Positions 55,506 through 64,000 of a stretch of 64,000 nucleotides of DNA are shown one piece after another. A program made the position numbers and the translations under genes. The notes beneath the pieces are model-generated. The model made no database searches, was not told the DNA's origin, and saw only the letters and a program-made list of their open reading frames with translations. Source of the stretch: Alitta virens (taxonomy: Eukaryota > Annelida > Polychaeta > Phyllodocida > Nereididae); the NCBI GenBank assembly GCA_932294295.1, contig OW028575.1, positions 11,704,558 through 11,768,557 of the forward strand, in the 5' to 3' direction. Each line of letters starts with the position of its first letter. Positions within the stretch are counted from its first letter, which is position 1.

Positions 55506-58500
55506 AAACTTTATATGTCAATACTCAATAGTTTGTTTGAGCATCACCCACTCATCGATGAAAAGTTGCTGGAGGACAGAAAAATATTTCTCGGAGGCTG
55601 TTGAATGAGATTGATGGGTGTTTTGGGATTTGGTACAACTGCCCCCAAATGAAACAATAATGTCCATAAACTTGGAGTGCGAGTTGTGAGGAATGACAAC
55701 ATGTTTCCGCCTGAGGCAGTTGGAATATGTAGTTGAGCCAAATTAACTTTTCTAGTTAGTTACATGATTGAAAGTCAGTTTTACTGAATACTGTTAAATA
55801 TTTTAATAATTATGTTTATCATGGTAAACCGTATTTACTTGAATAAACGCCCCCCTCCAATAGAAGCCCAGTGTAGCTGCCTTTCCAAAAATATAAAGGC
55901 CTCTCTCAAATAGAAGCAGGTAAAATCCAAGAAATTGAGGTTTTCCAGTTATTTTCGTAAAATAAGGGCTTTGCAATTCTTGGTGTCCTTCAATGCATGC
56001 ACCCTAAATTAATAGAAGCCCACCTCAAATAAAGGCCCTGCTCTAATAAAGGAATAAGAGGGAGGGCTTTTATTCGAGTGAATACAGTGTTTAATGGTTT
56101 GTGGGAAAATTTAGGCCCTGGATAGATCCACTGAAGGTCCCATTCAAATCTCAGCCCGGGCACTTGTCATGAGCAACCTCTTAAATTGGCGGTGCCTTGT
56201 ATTTGGTGTCTATCCTGTGACGAGTAAAAGCCTCCATCCATGGGGTATTTCTGTGTGTACTCTAATAAGCTTTAGTATCTCATCACTGGGGCTGCTTCTG
56301 ACAGCTGGAAACCAGTAGCACTGGGACAATACCAACCCAAAAAAAAGAAAAGAAAAAGGATATGAACACAACAACCTGGTTGACATACCATAAAACATGT
56401 GATGAGTATACATTGTAGCATTGTAACTCATTGTAAATCAATATCAGGATATGTAATACATTGTGTCAGTTAATATACATGACATATATATTAGGTTTCT
56501 ATTCATCCTTTCAACAATTTCTAATTGTTAAAAATATATAAGTGGCCTATAAACAATTGCCAATAAATTGTCACAGACAATAGGATTTTATCATGTCTGT
56601 ACTGTGTACAGGATTAGCTCTTCATCCAACTAAATAACTCTGCATGCGTTCTACAGATGCAGGTCAAGTCCTAGATTAGCTTGATTAGAAGGTCAATTCA
56701 AGGTCATGCTGTTTCTGCACATTCCAATGCTGTGTGTACTGCCCTATGTAGGCTACATGGTGATGGCAGGTTCATTATTGCATGCCAAACCACACACATA
56801 TACTGATACATGTCTCTATTTCTATTAGGTTGAATAATCCTGCTGAATGTTAGTTATAACTTGACTGACACTTTTAGACAATCCAGTTAACTTTGCTATG
56901 ATGTCAGAATTGAGATGATGTCGTCGCGTAGATAGATAGACATAGATAGGTATATGGATTAATTCACTCATTCATCCATTCATTCGTTAATTCATTGTGT
57001 TGTGCGGTTTTCTCTTCCTTTCTTTCATTCCTTCTTGATTGGTTATTGATTGATTGATTGATGTTTTTGAGTTTCTCTTGTATTTAGTCTTTTGCTTTTC
57101 GCAAAATAGAAAAAGAATGTTACTTTGGAAGTGAAGAGCTTTCGATGAGTCGCAAGGGCTCTTCTTAGTTGCACTTCCACAATGTTGCTTGTATAATGGG
57201 AAAGAACACAAACAGCAAGAGATTGCTTCACTTGGGACTGACCTTGCATTAATGGCAAAGTTGCCTCTCCAGCAGAAAACGTCTGCTCTGGCCTAATGTC
57301 ATTGTACAGTCATTGAGTGACTCTTTTGTATGTATGCTAGTTGGAGAGAAGAAATGAGGAAAACCAATATATTTATTAATTATCAATACTGTGATGCGAT
57401 GTAAGTAAACTGGTCATGAATATTATAGTTACATTCATGTGTTTTAATGACTATGAACTTGCTGCTAATCATTCAATAGTTGAAGGAGCCTTCTGTAGCT
57501 CCTTAGTCGCTCTGAAAATATGTTGATATTTAAAAATAATTGATCAAATTCATAAACATGAAACTAAAATGGTGAATTCCTGCAACTTTTAAGCAAATGA
57601 TAAAAAAATATGAAGTTGCTGGAACCACGAAAACATTTTTGGAGCCAAAAAGCCTGGTATGAAGCGATAACATCTCCCTGTTGCATTTTGGCCACATTCG
57701 CCCGATTCATCCTTTCAAACATCTCTTGGGGGGAATTTTTGAAGGATGGAGATGGGCAGTCGATAATGCCATAACTCTTTGGGACTCAATTTTGAAAGTC
57801 TTTTGAAGATTTGACGTATGGTCCTCTAATGAATGTCATGATGAATCATCTACGCCATACGTCTGTGTCGCTTTTGATGCCTTGCCTGTCATAATTCCCT
57901 CAAAGAGTCGTTCGTTGCCTTTTAGATGCATCCTACATATAAAGCTCTGATATACCTGCTGTCATGCAATATCGAATGAAAGATTAGGCTCATTGTATTT
58001 GATGTATTGTTGATATTTTTCTTTGGGCGGCTGCGCTTTTGGCTTGTACGGCTTAATCTATTCTTTTGCGCATTCTTGTTCCAAAAATGCTCTTTATATC
58101 CCCATTATGTATTGTAATGTAGTTCTTTGTGATGCATATATTCATTGTACATATTAATCTAATATGTATGTATGTGCTGTGCATAGTGATATTATCAGAC
58201 ATGATTGCATTTCACATCAGTAATAGTTCACCACAATATTCTTGTTAGACTTGGTGAATGCTGTATACAATGATGCATAATCTCTACAAAACTATGAAAA
58301 GTAACTTTTATAGAAGGTGATTTGAGCTATATCTTTGTCTTGGATTTGCTAAAACTCAAACTGGTTATTCTATCTATTCTATCACTGATATGATTTCAAA
58401 CCATTCAATCCATTTCACAAGAAAAGGAACTGTAGCCCCCATGCTTATAACAGTGTATAGTGAAAGCTACGAGAATTGTTAGAAACAACTCGTAGTTCGG

Positions 58501-58976
58501 GATATCCTGCAGTTCAGTCTGACTTGATAATGTACTCTCATTCTGTCCTGAAGGAGTTTGTAGCTGTCAGGAGGTGACTGCTGCTGCCCTCTGTCGGGTA
58601 AAGAGCAATTAGTAGAGGCTTAACTGGGCAGAGGTCCCAGGGTGTGACAGGCAATGTCAGACAAAGGGCAAGGGTAGGAATCTACTAGGAAAGTCAGTGA
58701 CATCTTTTGGCTGCTCTGATGTACACTTAAGGATAATTGGACAGGGACACTTAAATTTTTTCAAAACAGGTCTATACAACCCTAATGGTTATTTACCAAC
58801 AAGACATTTCCTTCTTATCACAAATGTGTAACATGGTGTGGACTCCAAACCGTATCATCCCATCATTACGTCTGCCTCTGGCAGCTGATTGCACGTGTAA
58901 GCTGGCTAAGCTTCAGACCAATAGCAGTGAAAGAACATCTTTGAATAACTACTGATCAAGGGGACCATGAACTAAC

Positions 58977-59185
58977 CATGAACTGCTGGTCGTTTGTAGC
59001 ATCAACAACATAACATGCTTGTAGATCATGCAGTGTTCCACCAGCTTCATTCAGGTCTGGGATGCTAGATACACACAGCACATGCAGCCAACAGCCCACC
59101 GCAGAATACATTGGTTTATGAATCAGTATGAATGGGTAGGTCACTCCAATATGCAGACTGGGGCGCTTGGCTATGGATGAGGCCT
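58977..59185 (-). other. exon-like segment, unrecognised
   Basis: A 209-base open segment is bounded by a minus-strand acceptor (cacttgcag) and donor (gttagt). The translation has ordinary amino-acid composition, but I recognise no domain and find no partner exons. Weak evidence. Confidence 0.15.
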
Positions 59186-60751
59186 CTGCAAGTGTCATAG
59201 ATAAGCCAGGATGTCTTGGCCACTTTTATCTGATGGCCAAGTTGTGTTGTGGACACTGGGGCATTCTAACTCTGCTATTTACGATCACTGTACTCTGCTA
59301 ACCAATAAGTGACCAGTGGTCAGGCCAGAAACTGGTGTTGATACTTACTACTAGCAGCGGGAGTTGTGTTCTGGGACCAGTAACTAGGTCTTGGGTTGCA
59401 ATTTATGCCATTTTTTTTCTGTTCAAACTTAGGCCTGTAACATACTGCTCAGTTCCTTTGTTCAGTTCCTTGACAACATATACTCTCTTCGTGAATTTTA
59501 TCTCTGTTGTTTTGTCATCTAGCATTACGTCTGCCCTTGGAAGATCAGATTGTTCATTGGTGCCTAACTAGTAAGATTTATGGATTAGTGAATTTAGTTG
59601 CTATAACGAACATGATCTTTTCCATTACATGCAGTTTTGGAAGAATTTTGAAGTTACTTTACATATATAATATGAAATGAAGTTATATTTTGTATAAATG
59701 TCTCTAGTGTTTTCTACTGATTTTGTACTAAACTGAACACAATAACCTGCAGTGGGACGCTTTGCAATTTGACTTGCGGTTTTCAAAGCTTTGCAGAAAA
59801 TGACAAAAATCAATTATGAGTCTGGAATATTCCTTGTCTCTTCTATTTTTGCATAGGAAGAACATAAATGCCTCAGACTTATAAATCTCAGTTTGCATGC
59901 AGACTCACACAAATAGATATTGCAGTTTAGAATTTGCAGCCAGTTTCAAACAGGCTATTCGATATCAGCATATACAATGTGATGCAAGGGGACTTCAGAA
60001 GTGATGGTATTTTTAGCCGACAAAGATGTGTTTCTGCATTTGAATTGAGATTGCAGTCATTTCTATAGCAGGAGTTCTCGACTTTTAATTGACCGAATTG
60101 TCAGCCATTTTGTCATTGACATAGATATGTTGTTTGGCTGTTTGCTTTACCATCAACATAAGCATTTGTGTTTGGAGTTATGAGGACTTTGGTTCTTAGC
60201 ATCACAAGAAATTTGCTTTTTAATTGAATACAGAAATTGATAATGCAGCAGTGAACTTATATAAATTGACATCTTTTGTGCAAGTCTAAATGTTTAATTC
60301 CAAAAGAATTCTAAGACTCATGTTATGAAGAATGTATGAAATAAAATCCTAGTAATGTAGCTTTAAAGCTATGGAAAAAAATAGAGAATAATAAAAAAAG
60401 AAAAAGAAAAGAGAAACTAAAATGAAAAGGAAAAAAAAAAAGCAAGTAAGATTATTAACATACTGGCCGATAGGGGGCCCGTTGTATGAGCTAGGGGAGC
60501 ACATGATGATTTGATCATGTGACGTGACAGAGGTCAGTTGCAATGGCACGGTGATGGCTGATGAGGTCTGACCACGAGCCAATGTGCAGGCCATCGGTCA
60601 AGAGCATCTAATATTAAGCTGACCCCTGTCATTTCTGCATCAAATTCTGCTGCCCTCCTATGCTGATGTATTGCTGTTGAGTGTTGTAGCCTGCATTATT
60701 CGCCCACTAAGATATAAGTGATAAAGATACGGATTTGCCGTATCCAAGCAA

Positions 60752-60801
60752 GCATGGCCCTCATTAATTTTGCGTCAGAGTTTGCAGAATGAGGGCCATG
60801 C
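60752..60801. repeat. perfect 14-bp hairpin
   Basis: GCATGGCCCTCATT (60752-60765) and AATGAGGGCCATGC (60788-60801) are exact inverted copies with a 22-base loop. Confidence 0.8.
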
Positions 60802-61146
60802 AGCAGTCTATGTCATTTATGTGGGATTAAATGTGCACGCGGTTTTACAGCCATGAACCTACCTACCTGAATCTATTTATACTGAAAAATAATGAGTGCA
60901 CACACTATTACTAATCTTGATTGTGGAAAAATAACAGCATGTTATAATTTGTATGCAGTGAATCGGCAATATCAACTTCTGCTTCTTAAAAATGTTTAAT
61001 GTTATCACTGAATGACTTAGTCATCCACGTTGAAACCTAATTAATCATTTTCAGTGATGTGACATGGTGATAGTTAGCACTGATGTCTGTATAGTATACT
61101 GTCCAGACAATATTTATTCAACCTGTTGCAAAATACCACGAAAAAT

Positions 61147-61185
61147 GACAGGACTGCTGCCAGGCTAGCCTTTGCCAGTCCTGTC
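61147..61185. repeat. perfect 11-bp hairpin
   Basis: TGACAGGACTG (61147-61157) and CAGTCCTGTCA (61175-61185) are exact inverted copies. Confidence 0.8.
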
Positions 61186-61794
61186 AGTTTTCAACTTCTC
61201 TCAGTTTAACACCCCCCAAAAAAATATTGTTGTTGAGTGAGATCAGCACTTGAGAATCATTTTCCACTATCGCATTTATCATGTGATAAAACCATTCTTG
61301 GTTAATTAAAAAGGAATATTTTTTAAGGTAATTAATGCTGCAAAATTTAATGTAAAGGAATTTATCAACGGATATGACATGAATCTGGATAAATTCATTT
61401 TTTTGAAAACTATTGATAACAAGCTGAGTATATAGTTGAAAAGCCAGTTATTTGGAAGAGTCCCAGTTACTCCCGTTGTCAGATGCGATGTACATCATCG
61501 CCCCAGGTGTCTTGTCTGGCTACATCTGCAACAGTTAATCTGGCAGAGCATGCTAGATTGCCCTTTATGAAGTGACACCAGCCAAGTTGGCATCCCCCTT
61601 GTCCAAAATGTCTGAGCTAGATCTGGTGATCTCAGCTTAGATCCTTTTAGTATTTGATGGTATTTACAGACCCGTTGAGGTTGTCATTGTGATAAATGAT
61701 TGTGAATGTGATCAAAGTGTATTTCTGACCAACTGCCAGATTCTGCTTATCTGTTATCATACTAATGTTGGGATTGTGTAGAAGTAACTATGTC

Positions 61795-62030
61795 TGTGTA
61801 TCAATGACCATGCAGCTGCTAGAGGCAGAAGCAATGATGAGATGATGAGTCACATACCGTGTCATACGTTTACTCCATGGGTGTGGTCTTTTCCTGCCTC
61901 AGCATACAAGGCACATCCTTTTTAATGGCTCAACTTTCAACTGATAGACAAAACATTCGGGGTAGATGTAGATCTTGAAGAATGCCCAGACCGGGAATCG
62001 ACGCAGAGCTTACCACAAGGCCACATATAT
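61795..62030 (-). repeat. tRNA-derived SINE, minus strand
   Basis: Read on the minus strand, the right end has an A-box-like TGGCCTTGTGGTAAG and a B-box-like GCGTCGATTCCCGG, followed by a body shared with 39780-39902. Confidence 0.45.
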
Positions 62031-62638
62031 AACATGGCATTATAATTTACTTAGTTATTGATATGAAAATAACAATTGGGTTTCGTAAGAATTATATGGC
62101 AAAATTTATTGCAGATAATTATGAAAGAGAATGCACCAATCTGGTGTTAACAGTGTTGTCCCGAAGATTTTTCTTTCACATTTTTGTGTATTGATGATTA
62201 AGCAAAAATTGCTATGCCAAGAAAATTATATGCTGCATACTTATAATGTCTATGGCCGCTCGATCAAAATAAAATTCGAAAATTGGTGATTCACTCGTTA
62301 TTGGTAATTTCTAGTGATGTGTTCACATGTCTGATATTCTTTGACACTACAGTTATTTACAATCTTGCCATATATATGGCTCCCAGTCGAAACAAGCATC
62401 CTCCATACTCAATCTATGGTTTTTGTAGCTGACTGAGCACTAAGATAACTTGCTGGTAAAAAAAAAAAAGTGGTTGCAACGCCTCGCGCTGTTCAGCAGG
62501 CGAGTCTTTTGATGAATTGCCAAGTCTGATTGGCCGAGCAGCCGTTAAATTAATTGTTTTTTGATTGCGTGCTTCAACCACTTTCATAGTAGTTACAAAT
62601 TATACAAAAAAAAAAAATTTTCTGAACATAGTTGGAAA

Positions 62639-63069
62639 ATGGTCGGAGCACGGATGCAATTTCAGGTAAGGTTTTCTTAGTGCTGAGTACATTTACTCCA
62701 AGGTCAGTCGTTGATGGTGTTTCTGTGAATAGATCTGGGTGGGTGGGTAGGTGGGTCAATTAGGGCCCTGTATTTTTGCTGATTAGGACAGGCAGGGACC
62801 ATGGCAATGAGATTAAGGATGAAACAGCCATCCAACTTAGGCTCGACCGGGAATTGAACCCCACACCTAGTGGTTGGAAGCCCAACGTGCTACTACTGAG
62901 CCAGGCCCCCACCCCTGTGAGAAGATCTTCTTGTCCGGCTAAATACATTATGTTACAACAATTGCAATTGCTATTGTTTACATGCTGTCTTGTACCACTG
63001 TAACACATATTCTTCTTGTGCTTTCAGATCAAATAGCCACTGAAAAGAAAGAAAAAAGTTCTGAATCAG
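62639..63069 (+). other. candidate first exons of a downstream gene
   Basis: Segment A ends at 62665 with a strong donor (CAG|gtaagg). Segment B, 63028-63069, has a strong acceptor (ctttcag) and donor (CAG|gtaagc). From the ATG at 62639 the joined frame stops after 11 codons. A different frame through B (QIATEKKEKSSES) stays open on both sides. This may be a 5' UTR plus coding start, or internal exons, of a gene beyond the window. Confidence 0.25.
62762..62915 (-). repeat. tRNA-Gly-like SINE, minus strand
   Basis: On the minus strand GGCCTGGCTCAGTAGTAGCA (A box), a TTCCAAC anticodon-loop-like stretch and GGGTTCAATTCCCGG (B box) appear at tRNA spacing. An A-rich or poly-T context and a CCA-less 3' body indicate a SINE and not a tRNA gene. 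Confidence 0.6.
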
Positions 63070-63897
63070 GTAAGCTTCTCCTTTGTCTATTCATTATTTA
63101 TTTGAAATTATTTGTTCGAATTCAGTTACAAGCGATTTTCATCTCATGGTGATATATAGGCAGGTGTAACACTGGATTTTACGCAGTGTTATCAGCTGTC
63201 TAGATACTGTGTTATATTTTTAATCCTTGATAAAATCAGTGTCTGTCATTATTAAAAGGTCACTATATGCATGGGAAATACCTATCAGGAACGTTATTGT
63301 CTAACTGATGAAGTGTTCCAGTGCTGTCCAGCTTTTACAAGCTCTGCTATGTCACAAATTGTCACGTTCTACTTACAAGAGGCCTATTCTGTTGGCAACT
63401 AACCTCTGACACACTTAGCATTGTTGTGTTACTGTATGTTTATTGCCCAATTGGAAAAGCTGGCGGCATTGTCAGTCATGCAAGACAATTTGTGGCGTAA
63501 CCACACACTACAAGCTGAATGCACAAACAGCATTTTCCTTGACCACTTCTTCACTTCAGATAACAGGTGGCTGGCCAGCACCCACTGAAGCTGTATACTT
63601 TCTTATTAAACTTTGGTAACATACACAAGAATATGTCGACACAATTTAGAACCCACATTGTGTCTATATTGATTATTAACCTAACAAAGGTCTTACATGT
63701 TAGTCTGATCATTGACTTTTAACACTTCATGTAACAAGTTTCGAAAAGCATCAGTCTATCCAAGGAATAACATCACAAATTCCAATGTAATCTTTTTACA
63801 AAAGCCCAGACTTTTGGATTAACAACTCATACATTGAAAATGTAGTCTGTTTAGAAGAACTTTACTACCTTTTTATGTCACATTTAAGTTAGTGTCA

Positions 63898-63931
63898 ACC
63901 ATGGAGACAAGAGTAGACTTGTCTCCATGGT
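63898..63931. repeat. perfect 14-bp hairpin
   Basis: ACCATGGAGACAAG (63898-63911) and CTTGTCTCCATGGT (63918-63931) are exact inverted copies around a 6-base loop. A further CAACCATGAG follows. Confidence 0.8.
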
Positions 63932-64000
63932 GTCAACCATGAGACTGAGCTGCCTGATCAGCGTGACCACCACCTTGGATGGGGCTCAGATCATGCTGGA

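Larger units (their letters stand above)
52141..64000. other. intergenic region rich in repeats
   Basis: No reading frame here encodes a protein I recognise. Contents: a poly-C run (about 53028-53042), G-rich patches (53280-53375), short tetranucleotide runs (near 56960 and 57045), a dispersed repeat (55325-55505), SINEs (61795-62030, 62762-62915), three perfect short hairpins and a few exon-like segments listed separately. The next gene on the plus strand may begin near 62.6-63.1 kb. Confidence 0.5.

Noticed and set aside
60349..60594. Minus-strand open frame of 81 codons
   Set aside because: A stop lies just before the ATG, the second half is encoded by an A-rich low-complexity tract, and no splice acceptor fits its frame.
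62840..62915. Possible tRNA-Gly gene on the minus strand
   Set aside because: Very tRNA-like, but it continues into a SINE-type body and the acceptor stem does not pair cleanly by eye. A covariance-model scan would decide.

Overview
The window looks like AT-rich nuclear DNA from a bilaterian invertebrate. Genes are split by introns with GT-AG borders, there is no operon structure, and the spaces between exons hold many DNA-transposon remnants and tRNA-derived SINEs. Two elements whose inverted ends are built of short tandem units resemble the foldback (TU-type) transposons described in sea urchins. A non-vertebrate deuterostome such as an echinoderm is therefore a reasonable but unproven guess.

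Three protein genes can be reconstructed exon by exon with consistent phase. (1) + strand, 4322-21658: a p70 ribosomal protein S6 kinase (S6K), 16 coding exons, 505 aa, with an N-terminal TOS motif, complete kinase catalytic residues, turn motif and hydrophobic motif. (2) - strand, 31455-26593: an RNA-binding protein of 514 aa with an acidic N-terminus, two RRM-like domains and a glycine/arginine-rich tail (nucleolin-like layout), 11 coding exons. (3) + strand, 35427-48880: a long-chain acyl-CoA synthetase of the ACSL1/5/6 group, 23 coding exons, 717 aa. S6K and the RNA-binding gene are tail to tail. The RNA-binding gene and ACSL are head to head.

Layout: 1-2480 is the decayed 3' part of a hAT transposon with its terminal repeat. 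2642-4151 is a foldback-like element ending about 170 bp before the S6K start codon. 4152-4321 is the likely S6K promoter, with a perfect CRE. S6K introns carry SINE pieces, a 350-bp palindromic MITE and a possible alternative terminal exon. 21659-24130 is the S6K 3' UTR. 24180-24910 holds a SINE and a tandem array. 26593-31471 is the RNA-binding gene, followed by a second foldback-like element (about 31697-32325) in its 5' region. 33500-33930 is simple and mobile repeat. 35427-52140 is ACSL with a long 3' UTR and a BED-type hAT fragment in intron 5. 52141-64000 is mostly intergenic, with SINEs, small hairpins and a few unproven exon candidates.

The three genes have housekeeping roles (growth signalling, RNA binding, fatty-acid activation). 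I see no evidence that they form a joint system. The most unusual content is the two tandem-unit inverted-repeat elements next to gene 5' ends, and a repeated CTCF-like motif. I do not see a clear undescribed biological system here.
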